Positions 29,393 to 39,492 of a stretch of 64,000 nucleotides of DNA are shown in pieces. The translations under genes and the position numbers were made by a program. Every line of letters begins with the position of its first letter. Position 1 is the first letter of the stretch. The notes under the pieces are model-generated. The model did no database searches. It saw only the letters and a list, made by a program, of their open reading frames with translations, and was not told the DNA's origin. Origin of the DNA: Kocuria rosea (GTDB lineage: Bacteria; Actinomycetota; Actinomycetes; Actinomycetales; Micrococcaceae); assembly GCF_006094695.1 (NCBI RefSeq), contig NZ_CP035103.1, forward strand, positions 2,542,001 through 2,606,000, given 5' to 3'.

Positions 29393-32260
29393 TCAGGCGC
29401 GCGGCTTCTCGCGCATCTCCCACGTCTCGATGAGGTCGCCCTCGTGGATGTCGTTGAAGGAGCCGAGCCCGATACCGCACTCGTAGCCCTCGCGGACCTC
29501 GGTCGCGTCGTCCTTGAACCGGCGCAGCGAGTCGATGGTGAGGTTGTCCGCCACGACGCTGCCGTCCCGGACGAGCCGGGCCTTGGAGTTGCGTCGGATG
29601 GTGCCCTTGGTGATGTAGGCACCGGCGATGTTGCCCCACTTGGAGGAGCGGTACACCTCGCGGATCTCGGCGGTGCCGAGCTCCACCTCCTCGTACTCCG
29701 GCTTGAGCATGCCCTTGAGCGCGCTCTCGACCTCGTCGATGGCGTTGTAGATCACCGAGTAGAACTTCATCTCGACGCCCTCGCGGTCGGCCAGCTCCGT
29801 CACGCGCTCGGCGGGACGGACGTTGAAGCCGATGATGATCGCGTTGTCCACGGTCGCCAGGTTGACGTCGTTCTGGGTGATCGCGCCGACGCCGCGGTGG
29901 ATGACCCGCAGCTGGACCTCCTCGCCCACGTCGATCTTGAGCAGCGAGTCCTCGAGCGCCTCCACGGCACCGGACACGTCGCCCTTGATGATGAGGTTGA
30001 GCGTGTCGATCTTGCCGGCGGCCACGGCCTCGTCGAAGGACTCGAGCGTGATCCGCTTGCGGCGCTTGGCGAGCAGGGCGTTGCGGTCCGCCGCCTGGCG
30101 CTTCTCGGCGATCTGGCGTGCGGTGCGCTCCTCCGGGGTGGAGAGGAACGTGTCGCCCGCCCGGGGCACCGAGTCGAGGCCCAGCACCTGCACGGGACGC
30201 GAGGGACCCGCCTCCTCGACGGACTGCCCGTTCTCGTCGAACATGGCGCGCACCCGGCCGTACGCGGCACCGGCGACGATCGCGTCGCCGACGTGCAGCG
30301 TGCCGGACTGGACGAGCACGGTCGAGACCGCACCGCGGCCCTTGTCCAGGTTCGCCTCGATGGCCACGCCGCGGGCGTCCTTGTTCGGGTTCGCCGAGAG
30401 CTCGAGCGCGCCGTCCGCGGTCAGCACGATCGCGTCCAGCAGGTCGTCGATGTTGAGGTTCTGGCGCGCGGAGACGTCGACGAACATGGTGTCGCCGCCG
30501 TACTCCTCGGGGACCAGGCCGTACTCGGTGAGCTGGCCGCGGATCTTCTCCGGGTTCGCGTCGGGCTTGTCGATCTTGTTCACCGCGACCACGATCGGCA
30601 CGCCGGCGGCCTGGGCGTGGTTGAGCGCCTCGACCGTCTGCGGCATGACGCCGTCGTCCGCGGCGACCACGAGCACGGCGATGTCCGTCACCTGGGCACC
30701 ACGGGCACGCATGGCGGTGAACGCCTCGTGGCCCGGGGTGTCGATGAACGTGATCTGCCGCTCCTGGCCGTCGACCTCGGTGTCGATCTGGTAGGCGCCG
30801 ATGTGCTGGGTGATGCCACCGGCCTCCCCCTCGATCACCTTCGTGTTGCGGATCGCGTCGAGCAGGCGGGTCTTGCCGTGGTCGACGTGGCCCATGACGG
30901 TGACGACCGGCGGGCGCGCCTCCAGGACGTCCTCGCCCTCGGCCGCGGCCTCGGCCTCCAGGTCGATGTCGAAGGACTCGAAGAGCTCGCGCTCCTCGTC
31001 CTCCGGGGAGACGACCTGGATCCGGTACCCGAGCTCCGCGCCCAGCAGCTGGAAGGTCTCCTCGTCGAGGGACTGCGTCTGCGTGGCCATCTCGCCGAGG
31101 TGGATGAGCACCGTGACGAGGGAGGCCGGGTTCGCGTTGATCTTCTCGGCGAAGTCCGTGAGGGACGCGCCGCGCCGCAGGCGGACGACCGTGGTGCCGT
31201 CGCCGTGGGGCACGGAGACGCCGCCGACGGACGGGGCCTTCATCTGCTCGAGCTCCTGGCGCTTCGCCCGCTTCGACTTGCGCTGCTTGCCGCGGGCACC
31301 GCCGCGCCCGAAGGCGCCCTGGGTGCCGCCGCGGCCGCCGCGGCCGGGGCCGCCGCCGGGACGGGAGAACCCGCCCCCGCCGCCGCCGGGACCGCCGCGG
31401 CGGGGACCTGCGCCGCCGCCGGCCGGCCGGGAGCCGATCGGGGCCACGCCGGTGGTGTGCCCGGGCATCATGTTCGGGCTGGGGCGTGCGCCGCCGGGGC
31501 GGGGACCGCCCTGGGGCCGCGGGCCGCCCTGGCCCTGCGGACGGGGACCGCCCTGACCCTGGCCCTGCGGGCGGGGACCGCCCTGGCCCTGGCCCTGGGG
31601 ACGCGGTCCGCCCTGGCGCTCGGGACGGCCCGAGCGCATGCCCTGCTGGGCGGCGAACGGGTTGTTGCCCGGACGCGGACCCGCCGGGCGGGGAGCACCG
31701 GGGCGCGGCGCGGCCGAGCCCGGACGGGGCGCGGTGCCACCGGGACGCGGCGCGGCGGAGCCCGGACGGGGCGCTCCGCTGCGGCCCATGCCCTGCTGGC
31801 TGGCGAACGGGTTGTTGCCCGGGCGCGGGCCCGGGGCGGGGGTCCTGGCGCCCGGGGCCGCCGGGCGCTGCGGCGCGGACCGCTCCGGGGTCGAGGACGG
31901 CTCGGCGGAGCGCTGCTCGGGCGCCTTCTCGGCCGGCCGCTGCTCGGCGGCCTTCTCGGGCGCGCGCTCCGGCGCCTTCTCGGCGGGCTTGGCGGCCGCC
32001 GGGCCCGGGGCGGGCGCGGAGGTGCCGGGCCGGGACGAGGCGCCGGGCTTGGACGCGGGCTTGCCGGCGGGCGCCGGGGCCGCCGGGGCGGACTTCTCCG
32101 CCCGGCCGGCGAGGGCGGAGCGCAGCTTCTTGGCGACGGGCGGCTCGACGGTCGAGGACGCGCCTCGGACGAACTCACCCAGGGTCTGAAGCGTGGAAAT
32201 CGCTTCCTTGGACGTTATTCCGAGCTCTTTCGCGAGCTCGTGAACGCGGGGCTTGGCCAC
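29393..32260 (-). CDS. infB: Translation initiation factor IF-2
   Basis: A GTPase that brings fMet-tRNA to the 30S start complex; 955 residues. N-terminal IF2_N (residues 1-50, [21 protein letters not shown]), then about 270 residues of Pro/Gly/Arg/Gln low complexity, including tandem [14 protein letters not shown] repeats near 205-260. The GTPase follows: G1 GHVDHGKT near 457, G3 [10 protein letters not shown] near 507 and G4 NKIDKPDA near 560, then domains II to IV. GTG start with AGGAG 6 nt upstream. Earlier in-frame GTG codons lack a site and the family N-terminus. The repeat-rich linker is expected for actinobacteria and is not a sequencing fault. Confidence 0.97.
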   Translation of the reverse strand: MAKPRVHELAKELGITSKEAISTLQTLGEFVRGASSTVEPPVAKKLRSALAGRAEKSAPAAPAPAGKPASKPGASSRPGTSAPAPGPAAAKPAEKAPERAPEKAAEQRPAEKAPEQRSAEPSSTPERSAPQRPAAPGARTPAPGPRPGNNPFASQQGMGRSGAPRPGSAAPRPGGTAPRPGSAAPRPGAPRPAGPRPGNNPFAAQQGMRSGRPERQGGPRPQGQGQGGPRPQGQGQGGPRPQGQGGPRPQGGPRPGGARPSPNMMPGHTTGVAPIGSRPAGGGAGPRRGGPGGGGGGFSRPGGGPGRGGRGGTQGAFGRGGARGKQRKSKRAKRQELEQMKAPSVGGVSVPHGDGTTVVRLRRGASLTDFAEKINANPASLVTVLIHLGEMATQTQSLDEETFQLLGAELGYRIQVVSPEDEERELFESFDIDLEAEAAAEGEDVLEARPPVVTVMGHVDHGKTRLLDAIRNTKVIEGEAGGITQHIGAYQIDTEVDGQERQITFIDTPGHEAFTAMRARGAQVTDIAVLVVAADDGVMPQTVEALNHAQAAGVPIVVAVNKIDKPDANPEKIRGQLTEYGLVPEEYGGDTMFVDVSARQNLNIDDLLDAIVLTADGALELSANPNKDARGVAIEANLDKGRGAVSTVLVQSGTLHVGDAIVAGAAYGRVRAMFDENGQSVEEAGPSRPVQVLGLDSVPRAGDTFLSTPEERTARQIAEKRQAADRNALLAKRRKRITLESFDEAVAAGKIDTLNLIIKGDVSGAVEALEDSLLKIDVGEEVQLRVIHRGVGAITQNDVNLATVDNAIIIGFNVRPAERVTELADREGVEMKFYSVIYNAIDEVESALKGMLKPEYEEVELGTAEIREVYRSSKWGNIAGAYITKGTIRRNSKARLVRDGSVVADNLTIDSLRRFKDDATEVREGYECGIGLGSFNDIHEGDLIETWEMREKPRA

Positions 32261-32464
32261 TTCTCTCCTGTCTCGGTCCGCACCGAAACAGGCACGAACC
32301 ACTTATTTTCCGTTGAGGCTCCCGGAGCATCGGCCGTCGAGGACGGCGCGGGGTCGCGGGAGGCCGTTGGCAGAGCACAACGAAGCACTCATCGCTGGGC
32401 ACTCATCGGTTTTCCATCGGTTCTCTGACTCGCTTTCCAGTTCTTCACCCGCGAACGGACGTGG

Positions 32465-32815
32465 TCACCGGTCCGGTCGGACCGCGCGGGCTGCCGTCCG
32501 GGGACGGCTGTGGTCGGCACTCGTGCGTCCGGTCGCCGGGGCTGCCCCCGTGGACAGCAGGGCGTCCAGTGCGGGGGCGACCGCCTCCGTGTCCACGACC
32601 GCCCGGAACGCGCGCCGGAAGGCGCGCCGGCGCAGGGCCGAGTCCAGGCACTCGTGGGAGGGGTGGAGCCAGGCTCCGCGACCGCCGAGGCGGCCGTCCC
32701 GGTCGACCACGGCCCGGAGGCCGCTGTCGGTCGGTTCGGTCACCACACGTACGAGCTGGTCAGGGTGTTCGGTGGTCCGGCATCCGATGCACGTGCGACG
32801 GGAGTCTGCACTCAC
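32465..32815 (-). CDS. ylxR: YlxR family RNA-binding protein (DUF448)
   Basis: 116 residues. Opens with the invariant RTCIGCR (7-13), then LVRVV, and the GRGAWLHP loop near 46 that defines YlxR. The family sits between nusA and infB in most Gram-positives. B. subtilis YlxR has been reported as a nucleoid-associated regulator that also binds RNase P RNA. Basic protein with a disordered Arg/Thr/Ala tail. GTG start. Role inferred from family and position. Confidence 0.9.
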   Translation of the reverse strand: MSADSRRTCIGCRTTEHPDQLVRVVTEPTDSGLRAVVDRDGRLGGRGAWLHPSHECLDSALRRRAFRRAFRAVVDTEAVAPALDALLSTGAAPATGRTSADHSRPRTAARAVRPDR

Positions 32816-33010
32816 TCGCTCGGTACTCCTCGTCTCGCGCCGGGACGTCGGGGACGTCCCGTGCGGGCCGGGAGCGGGCGCCGGACAGGGACCACCAACG
32901 ATCTGACCGCTGTCCAGTCTATCCCGGGGACCGCCCTGGGCCGAAACCGGGGGCGCGCGGGATCCCGGGACCGCCCCGGGGCGGGGGCGCCGGTCCCGCC
33001 GCGGCGGGGC

Positions 33011-33991
33011 TCAGCGGCGCTCGGCGGCCTTCGACTCGGGCACGATGTCGATCTTCCAGCCCGTGAGCTTGGCGGCCAGGCGGGCGTTCTGGCCCTCCTT
33101 GCCGATGGCCAGGGACAGCTGGGTGTCGGGGACCACGGCGCGGGACGAGCGGGCCCGCTCGTCGAGCACGCTCACCCGGGACACCTTGGCCGGGGACAGG
33201 GCGTTGGCGATGCAGCGGGCGGGGTCGTCCGACCAGTCGACGATGTCGATCTTCTCGTCGTGCAGCTCGTTCATCACGGCGCGCACGCGGGAGCCCATCT
33301 CCCCGATGCAGGCGCCCTTGGCGTTGATCCCGGACTGGGTGGCGCGCACGGCGATCTTGGTGCGGTGGCCGGCCTCGCGGGCGATCGCCATGATCTCCAC
33401 GGAGCCGTCGGCGATCTCCGGCACCTCCATCTCGAACAGGCGGCGCACCAGGTCCGGGTGGGACCGGGACAGCGTGATGGACGGGCCCTTCATGCCGCGC
33501 TTGACCTCCACGACGAAGGCGCGGATGCGCGCGCCGTGCGGGTACTTCTCGCCGGGGGCCTGCTCGTGCGGGGGCAGCACGCCCTCCACGGTGCCGAGGT
33601 CGACCTGGACCATGTGGGGGTTGTGCCCCTGCTGGATCTGCCCGGAGACGATCTCTCCCTCCCGGCCCTTGAAGTGGCCCAGGACGGCGTCGTCCTCGAC
33701 GTCGCGCAGGCGCTGGAGGATGACCTGGCGGGCCGTGGAGGCGGCGATCCGCCCGAAGCCGGCCGGGGTGTCGTCGAACTCCCCGACCGCCTCGCCGTCC
33801 TCGTCCAGCTCGGGCGCCCAGATGGTGACGTGGCCGGTCCGGCGCTCGATCTCGGCGCGCGCTCCCGGCAGCGCGCCGGCGGTCTTGTGGTACGCCAGCA
33901 GGAGGGCCTGCTCGATGGTGGGGATGAGCAGGTCCACGGGGATGTCGCGCTCACGCTCCAGCAGTCGGAGGGTGCTCATATCGATGTCCAT
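33011..33991 (-). CDS. nusA: Transcription termination/antitermination factor NusA
   Basis: 326 residues: RNAP-binding N-terminal domain (1-110), S1 ([15 protein letters not shown]...), then two KH domains, with [27 protein letters not shown] (KH1) and [31 protein letters not shown] (KH2). No acidic AR repeats at the C-terminus, as expected outside the Gram-negatives. Controls pausing and supports rrn antitermination. ATG 33991; an alternative ATG four codons in also fits. A 10-bp hairpin lies in the 191-nt spacer after rimP. Confidence 0.97.
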   Translation of the reverse strand: MDIDMSTLRLLERERDIPVDLLIPTIEQALLLAYHKTAGALPGARAEIERRTGHVTIWAPELDEDGEAVGEFDDTPAGFGRIAASTARQVILQRLRDVEDDAVLGHFKGREGEIVSGQIQQGHNPHMVQVDLGTVEGVLPPHEQAPGEKYPHGARIRAFVVEVKRGMKGPSITLSRSHPDLVRRLFEMEVPEIADGSVEIMAIAREAGHRTKIAVRATQSGINAKGACIGEMGSRVRAVMNELHDEKIDIVDWSDDPARCIANALSPAKVSRVSVLDERARSSRAVVPDTQLSLAIGKEGQNARLAAKLTGWKIDIVPESKAAERR

Positions 33992-34113
33992 GTCCGGCCT
34001 TCCTCACCTGACGGCCCCGGGGACGGCGCAGCGCACCGTCGGGGATGACGGGGCGCCGCCACGGGTCGTGCTCGCGCACTCGTCGTCGCACTCGGTTGTC
34101 GTCGCACTGCGGA

Positions 34114-34137
34114 CCGCGGCGCCGGTGGGCGCCGCGG
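34114..34137 (-). other. Perfect stem-loop between rimP and nusA
   Basis: Ten paired bases (CCGCGGCGCC with GGCGCCGCGG) close a GGTG tetraloop, 45 nt after the rimP stop and 120 nt before nusA. No U run. It may attenuate read-through or be a processing site in the operon that encodes the NusA termination factor itself. Confidence 0.55.
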
Positions 34138-34182
34138 CGTCAACGGCACATCTTACACTCGTGCCGAGTGTGGCCGGGTCCG

Positions 34183-34698
34183 TCAGTCCGTGAACTCGAC
34201 CTCCACCCTGGCCCGGCGCACGGCCTCGAAGGCCCAGCGCTCCGGGTCGAGCAGCCGGGCCGGCATCCCCTTCTTCACCTGGTGGCTGCGCTGCAGGACC
34301 ACGCCGTCCTGGCCGACCTCGAGCAGGCGGGCCGTGAACTTCTCGCCCTCCACCGGGGTGACCCGCACCAGCCGGCCGATCGAGCGGCGCCAGTGCCGCG
34401 GGGCCGCGAGCTCCCTCGTGGCCCCCGGGGAGGACACCTCCAGCTCGTAGGCCGAGCCCGGCACGGGGTCCGTGCGGTCGAGGAGCTCGGACACGGCCCG
34501 GGAGACCGCGGCGATCCGGTCGATGTCCACGCTGTCGGTGCTGTCCTCCGGCAGGTCCACGAGCACCTGCAGCACGAGCCCGGTGCCGGCGGGCTTCAGG
34601 GCGACGTGCTCCAGGACGAGCCCCGACTCCTCCACCGCGGGGCCGATCAGCTCGGCCAGCCGCTGGTCGTCGGGTCCGGGGGTGCTCTGCTCGCTCAC
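34183..34698 (-). CDS. rimP: Ribosome maturation factor RimP
   Basis: 171 residues. Required for 30S maturation, acting with S12 and S19 assembly. Seen: LIGPAVEESGLVLEHVALKPAG, the core SRAVSELLDRTDPVPGSAYELEVSSPGATREL and RHWRRSIGRLVRVTP, which are the RimP_N and SH3-like RimP_C blocks. GTG 34698 with GAGGAG 7 nt upstream. First gene of the rimP-nusA-ylxR-infB-rbfA-truB operon; about 100 bp separates it from a divergent gene and must contain both promoters. Confidence 0.95.
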   Translation of the reverse strand: MSEQSTPGPDDQRLAELIGPAVEESGLVLEHVALKPAGTGLVLQVLVDLPEDSTDSVDIDRIAAVSRAVSELLDRTDPVPGSAYELEVSSPGATRELAAPRHWRRSIGRLVRVTPVEGEKFTARLLEVGQDGVVLQRSHQVKKGMPARLLDPERWAFEAVRRARVEVEFTD

Positions 34699-34798
34699 GG
34701 GGTCTCCTCGTGCTGTCGGGACGTCGGGGTCGGTCCTGGAGATCCTATGATGAACGCGGCCCTCCGCCGTCCCCCGCCGCGTCCCCCAGGAGCCCCCG

Positions 34799-35833
34799 GT
34801 GACCGATCCCCGCACGCCCGTCCCCCGGGTGCTCCCGCTGGTGCTGGGGGTCCTGCTCGCCACCGGGGCGGCCGGGGCGTGGTGGCTGGACTCCGCCCGG
34901 CCGGTGCCCCCGGACGAGGTCGCGCGCGCCGAGGCGTGGCGGGGAACCGAGGCGCTGCTCGCGGCGCCCGCCCCGGCGCCCGCCGCCGCGTGGGCGGACG
35001 TGCGCGCCGACCTGGCCCGGCAGCTCGAGGCCCTCGGTCCCGCGCCCGACGACCGCACGAGCGCCGCCGCCCGGGCCGGGCGTCCCTCCCCCGCCGGCGG
35101 CACCGGCGGCGTCAGCCCCGGAGACGCCGGGGACGCCGGGGACGCCGCGGAACCGGGCGCCACGGCGTCCGCCGCGCTGCGGACGACGGCGACGGCCCTC
35201 GCCGGGGACGCCCTGGCCGCCGAGGACCCCGCCCTGGCGCGGGTGCTCGCCGCGGCGGCGGTCTCGCGGGCCACGGCGGCCCGGCAGCTCGCGGTCCCGC
35301 AGGGCCCGGCGCCGCAGGTCCCGGCTCCGGCCGGCGCCGACCTGTGCGACGCCGCCGGGGATCCGGCCCCCGGCGGGACGACCGCTCCCGGGGCCGTCCT
35401 GTGGTCGGCGCTGGACCGCGCCGGCTACGCCTTCGAGGCGCTGGCCGCCCGCACCGGGACGGCCCCGGACGCCGCCGCCCCTGACGTTGCCGCCCCGGCC
35501 GGTGCCGTCCCCGCCGAGCTGGCGGCCCGGGCGCGGGCGGACGTCGAGGAGCTCCTGGGGTCCCCGTCCGCCCGGCGGGTGCTCGCGGCGGACCCGGGGC
35601 TGCCGGCGGGCGCCTACGTCCTGCCCGAGGACGTGCGGGAGCACCCCGGCCGGGTCGCGGACACGGCGGCGCGGGACGTGCAGGATGCCGCCGCGCACGT
35701 GCTGGCCCGCGGGGACGCCGGCGACCGGTGCTGGGCGCTCGTGGCGCTCGAGCGCGCGACCGGGCTGCGCGCCGCGCTCACGGGGGAGGTCGACGCCCTG
35801 CCCGGCGTGGTCCGGGACGACCCGCCGCAGTGA
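34799..35833 (+). CDS. DUF4439-like (ferritin-like fold) exported or anchored protein
   Basis: 344 residues. An N-terminal hydrophobic helix (about 10-30, VLPLVLGVLLATGAAGAWWL) is followed by an Ala/Pro-rich region. The C-terminal third has AGYAFEALAART, LPAGAYVLPEDV and DAGDRCWALVALERATGLRAAL, resembling the helix pattern of DUF4439, a ferritin-like family encoded beside rimP in actinobacteria. Classical ferritin metal ligands (E, ExxH) are not evident, so a metal role is doubtful. GTG start, because the ATGs upstream (34747, 34750) are out of frame. Family call is moderate. Confidence 0.6.
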   Translation: MTDPRTPVPRVLPLVLGVLLATGAAGAWWLDSARPVPPDEVARAEAWRGTEALLAAPAPAPAAAWADVRADLARQLEALGPAPDDRTSAAARAGRPSPAGGTGGVSPGDAGDAGDAAEPGATASAALRTTATALAGDALAAEDPALARVLAAAAVSRATAARQLAVPQGPAPQVPAPAGADLCDAAGDPAPGGTTAPGAVLWSALDRAGYAFEALAARTGTAPDAAAPDVAAPAGAVPAELAARARADVEELLGSPSARRVLAADPGLPAGAYVLPEDVREHPGRVADTAARDVQDAAAHVLARGDAGDRCWALVALERATGLRAALTGEVDALPGVVRDDPPQ

Positions 35834-35854
35834 CCTCCCGCCCGGTGGGGCGGC

Positions 35855-36622
35855 TCAGGCTCCCCGCAGCACGTCGACGCCCAGCTTGAGGATGAGCAGC
35901 GAGACCACGGTGAGGAACACCACCCGGATGAAGCGGCTGCCGCGGGCCACCGCGGTGCGCGCCCCGAGGTAGCCGCCCAGCATGTTGGACAGCCCCAGGA
36001 CGAGACCCAGGCCCCACAGCACCGACCCGTGGCCGAAGAAGAACACGAGCGCGCCCACGTTGGTCGCGAGATTGACGATCTTCGCCTTGGCGCTGGCGGC
36101 CAGGAAGCTGTAGCCCAGCAGCGTGATCATGGCGATGACCAGGAACGAGCCGGTGCCCGGGCCCATCACGCCGTCGTAGAAGCCGATGACGGTGCCGATC
36201 ACCATCGCGGTGCCGTAGTGCCGCGCCCCGCTGTGGCGCAGCTCGGTGAGCTGCCCCACGGTGGGCCGGGCCACGGTGAACAGGAGCACGGCCACCAGCG
36301 CGGCGAGGATGATCGGGCGGAACACCGCCTCGGGCAGGGACGCGGCCAGCGCCGCCCCGCCGAAGCTGCCGAGAAGCGCGACGCCGGCCATGGGCAGGGC
36401 GGTGCGCAGGTCGGGGGACGTGCGCCGGTAGAAGGTCAGCGCGCTCGTCGCGGTGCCGAACACGGAGCCCATCTTGTTGGTGGCCAGGGCCTGGACGGGG
36501 CTGATCCCCGGGACCATCAGCACCACGGGCAGCTGCAGCAGGCCGCCGCCGCCGACCACGGCGTCGACGAATCCCGCGGCGAGCCCGGCCGCCACCAGCA
36601 GGGCGACGACGCCGGGGTCCAT
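35855..36622 (-). CDS. Sulfite exporter TauE/SafE family permease
   Basis: About 255 residues from ATG 36622, with GGAG upstream; a GTG at 36667 would add 15 residues and has no ribosome site. Seven to eight hydrophobic helices. The duplicated motif of the family is clear in AAGFVDAVVGGGGLLQLPVVL (first half) and GFYDGVMGPGTGSFLVIAMITLLGYSF (second half). Related proteins export sulfite, sulfoacetate or other organosulfonates; the substrate is unknown. It lies 50 bp after proS and converges with the DUF4439-like gene across a 21-bp gap. Confidence 0.88.
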   Translation of the reverse strand: MDPGVVALLVAAGLAAGFVDAVVGGGGLLQLPVVLMVPGISPVQALATNKMGSVFGTATSALTFYRRTSPDLRTALPMAGVALLGSFGGAALAASLPEAVFRPIILAALVAVLLFTVARPTVGQLTELRHSGARHYGTAMVIGTVIGFYDGVMGPGTGSFLVIAMITLLGYSFLAASAKAKIVNLATNVGALVFFFGHGSVLWGLGLVLGLSNMLGGYLGARTAVARGSRFIRVVFLTVVSLLILKLGVDVLRGA

Positions 36623-36671
36623 CTGCTCCAGGCCCGAGGCCCCGAGCCAGGCGCCGAGCCCCTGCACGGGA

Positions 36672-38471
36672 TCAGCCGCGCACTGCGGCGGCGACCACGG
36701 CGGCGACGCCGTCCCGGGGCACGTCCTCGCTGCTGCCGCTCGCGCGGTCCTTGAGCTCGAGGACGCCGTCCTTGAGGCCGCGGCCGACCACCAGCACGGT
36801 GGGCACGCCGAGCAGCTCGGCGTCGCCGAACTTCACGCCCGGGGAGACCTTGGGCCGGTCGTCGAAGAGGACCTCGAGCCCCTCCGCCTCGAGCTCGGCC
36901 ACGACCTTCTCGGCCTCCTCCAGCACCTCGGGGCCCTTGCCGGTGGCGACCACGTGGACGTCCGCGGGGGCGGCCTGGCGCGGCCAGAGCAGCCCCTTGT
37001 CGTCGTGGTAGGCCTCGGCGAGGGCGGCCACCGCCCGGGTGACCCCGATCCCGTAGGAGCCCATGGTCACGGTGACGAGCTTGCCGTTGCGGTCGAGCAC
37101 CTTCAGCCCCAGTGCCTCCGCGTACTTGCGGCCCAGCTGGAAGATGTGGCCCATCTCGATGCCGCGGGCCGCCTCGAGCGGGCCGGAGCCGTCCGGCGCG
37201 GGATCGCCGGCCCGGACCTCGGCGCACTCCAGGACGCCGTCCCAGGCGAAGTCGCGCCCGGCCGTGAGGTCGTAGACGTGCTGGCCGGCCACGTTCGCCC
37301 CGGTCACCCACCGGGTGCCGCGGACCACGCGCGGGTCCACGAAGAAGGGGATGCCGGTCGAGGACTTCTCGCCGAGCACGGCCTGGTCCGGGGACAGCCC
37401 CGGCCCGATGTAGCCCTTGACCAGCAGCGGGCAGGCGCGCAGGTCCTCGTCACCGGCCTGCTCCACCAGCACCTCGCCGGAGACGTCCAGGGCGGCGCCG
37501 ATGCCGGCCTCGATGCGCTTGAGGTCCACGGCGCGGTCGCCGGGCAGGCCGACCGCCACGAGCCGCCTGGCGCCGTCGGGCAGGACGACGGCGAGCACCA
37601 CGTTCTTGAGGGTGTCGCCGGCGGTCCAGGGCCCCTCGGCGCGCGGGTGCAGCTCGTTCGAGCGCTGCACGAGCGTGTCGATCGTGGGGCTCTCCGGGGT
37701 CTCGAGCACCCGTGCCTCGGGGGCCCCGGCGGGATCGGTCTCCGCGGGCACCACGGTGGTCACCGCCTCGACGTTGGCCGCGTAGCCGCCGGGCGAGCGC
37801 ACGAACGTGTCCTCGCCGATGACCGTGGGGTGCAGGAACTCCTCGGAGCGGGAGCCGCCCATGGCCCCGGACTGGGCCGAGACGGCGACCACGGGCAGGC
37901 CGAGGCGCTCGAAGATCCGGACGTAGGCCTCGCGGTGCCTGGCGTAGGACTCGTCGAGACCGGCGTCGTCGACGTCGAAGGAGTAGGAGTCCTTCATGAC
38001 GAACTCGCGCCCGCGCAGGAGACCGGCGCGGGGGCGGGCCTCGTCCCGGTACTTCGCCTGGATCTGGTAGAGGGTGACGGGGAGGTCCTTGTAGGAGGAG
38101 TACAGGTCCTTGACGAGCAGCGTGAACATCTCCTCGTGCGTGGGCGCGAGCAGGTAGTCGGCGTCCTTGCGGTCCTTCAGGCGGAAGAGGTTCTCCCCGT
38201 ACTCCGTCCAGCGGTTCGTGACCTCGTAGGGCTCGCGCGGCAGCAGCGCCGGGAAGTGCACCTCCTGGGCGCCGATCGCATCCATCTCCTCGCGCACCAC
38301 CTGCTCGACCTTCCCGAGCACCCGCAGGCCCATCGGCAGCCAGGTGTAGATGCCCGGGGCGGCCCGGCGGATGTAGCCGGCGCGGACGAGCAGCTTGTGG
38401 CTGTCCACCTCGGCGTCGACCGGGTCTTCGCGGAGGGTTCGCAGGAACAGGGAGGAGAGTCGCAGCGCCAC
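36672..38471 (-). CDS. proS: Prolyl-tRNA synthetase (bacterial type, with editing domain)
   Basis: 599 residues. Class II synthetase charging tRNA-Pro. Motif 1 is near [27 protein letters not shown], motif 2 is [23 protein letters not shown] near 140-162, and motif 3 is [15 protein letters not shown] near 468. A roughly 180-residue INS editing domain (YAANVEAV...) between motifs 2 and 3 hydrolyses Ala-tRNA-Pro. The C-terminal anticodon-binding domain follows. The GTG at 38471 ([16 protein letters not shown]) fits the family start and has GGAG upstream; the longer frame to 38597 shows no homologous sequence. Confidence 0.97.
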   Translation of the reverse strand: MALRLSSLFLRTLREDPVDAEVDSHKLLVRAGYIRRAAPGIYTWLPMGLRVLGKVEQVVREEMDAIGAQEVHFPALLPREPYEVTNRWTEYGENLFRLKDRKDADYLLAPTHEEMFTLLVKDLYSSYKDLPVTLYQIQAKYRDEARPRAGLLRGREFVMKDSYSFDVDDAGLDESYARHREAYVRIFERLGLPVVAVSAQSGAMGGSRSEEFLHPTVIGEDTFVRSPGGYAANVEAVTTVVPAETDPAGAPEARVLETPESPTIDTLVQRSNELHPRAEGPWTAGDTLKNVVLAVVLPDGARRLVAVGLPGDRAVDLKRIEAGIGAALDVSGEVLVEQAGDEDLRACPLLVKGYIGPGLSPDQAVLGEKSSTGIPFFVDPRVVRGTRWVTGANVAGQHVYDLTAGRDFAWDGVLECAEVRAGDPAPDGSGPLEAARGIEMGHIFQLGRKYAEALGLKVLDRNGKLVTVTMGSYGIGVTRAVAALAEAYHDDKGLLWPRQAAPADVHVVATGKGPEVLEEAEKVVAELEAEGLEVLFDDRPKVSPGVKFGDAELLGVPTVLVVGRGLKDGVLELKDRASGSSEDVPRDGVAAVVAAAVRG

Positions 38472-38619
38472 GAGGGCTCCGTTTCTCCCGGGGAGCGCGG
38501 CGTGGTGCGGCCGGGCCCGGGCGTCGAGAGGATGGGCGGCGCCGACGGCGCCGCTGATTCCGGTCAAATCTACACCCCCCGCCCCGCCCGGCCGCACCGG
38601 GATCGGCGGCCCCGGGCGC

Positions 38620-39474
38620 TCAGAGCAGGACGGTGGCGAAGGTCCCGACCCGCTCGAAGCCGACCCGCCGGTAGGTGGCGAGGGCCCGGACGTTGTAGTC
38701 GTTGACGTAGAGGCTGACCACCGGGGTGCGCCGGCGGGCGAGGCGCACGGCCGCCGCCATGCAGGGCGCCGCCAGCCCCCGGCCGCGGTGCGCCGGGTCC
38801 ACCCACACGCCCTGCACCTGCGCCACGCCGCGGGCCACCGAGCCGAGGTCGGCCTTGAACACCACGCGGCCCCCGTCGTCGGTCAGCACGAGGCAGCGCC
38901 CCGCCTCGACGAGCGCGGAGACCCGGTCCCGGTACCCGCGGTCGCCGCCCGTGTACGGGGAGTACCCGACCTCCTCCTCGAACATGGCGGCGCTCGCCGG
39001 GAGCACGGCGGGCAGGTCCTCGGGGCGTGCCACGCGCACGCCGGGGTGCGGGGCGGGCGCGGGGTCCCGGTCGATGGCCAGCAGGGGCTGGACGGGGCGC
39101 AGGTCGAAGGGCCGGGGCCACGAGCGCTCCACCCGGGACCACAGCCCGAGGACCAGCTCGGCGGGCCCGAACAGCGAGGCGTGCCGGGACCCGCCCCGCC
39201 GCAGGTGCCCTCCGACGAGGTCCAGGCCCGGGCCGTCCAGGGACACGGGCACCACGTTCGTGCCCACCCAGCACGCGCCGGTCAGCTCACCGTCCGGCCC
39301 GGCGGTGCCGACCACGGGCGGGATCCGCGAGCCTCTGCTCCCGCGGTACGACTCGACGTGGGCGGCCACGAAGGCGTGGGCGACGGGGTCCGCCTCGAGC
39401 AGCCGGTCCAGCTGGGCCGGATCGACCTCCCCCGCCGGCACCAGCCGCGGCGCCGTCCTCCGCTGCGTCCTCAC
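38620..39474 (-). CDS. DUF4081 domain GNAT N-acetyltransferase
   Basis: 284 residues. The N-terminal part (1-135) is the DUF4081 domain: [22 protein letters not shown] and WVGTNVVPV. The C-terminal GNAT part has the acetyl-CoA site [24 protein letters not shown] near 215-238 and the ending [31 protein letters not shown]. It matches the family of M. tuberculosis Rv2867c, which is likewise located immediately after ispG. Substrate unknown. GTG start at 39474, 18 bp after the ispG stop, so it is likely in the ispG operon. Confidence 0.9.
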   Translation of the reverse strand: MRTQRRTAPRLVPAGEVDPAQLDRLLEADPVAHAFVAAHVESYRGSRGSRIPPVVGTAGPDGELTGACWVGTNVVPVSLDGPGLDLVGGHLRRGGSRHASLFGPAELVLGLWSRVERSWPRPFDLRPVQPLLAIDRDPAPAPHPGVRVARPEDLPAVLPASAAMFEEEVGYSPYTGGDRGYRDRVSALVEAGRCLVLTDDGGRVVFKADLGSVARGVAQVQGVWVDPAHRGRGLAAPCMAAAVRLARRRTPVVSLYVNDYNVRALATYRRVGFERVGTFATVLL

Positions 39475-39492
39475 CCGCCCGTCACCGGCCCG

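Noticed and set aside
31500..31900. Tandem repeats in infB considered as a repeat element or minisatellite
   Set aside because: They encode the Pro/Gly/Gln-rich linker normal in actinobacterial IF2 and keep the reading frame.
38472..38597. Longer proS start at 38597
   Set aside because: The extra 42 residues have no similarity to ProRS N-termini, while the GTG at 38471 has a ribosome site and the family start.
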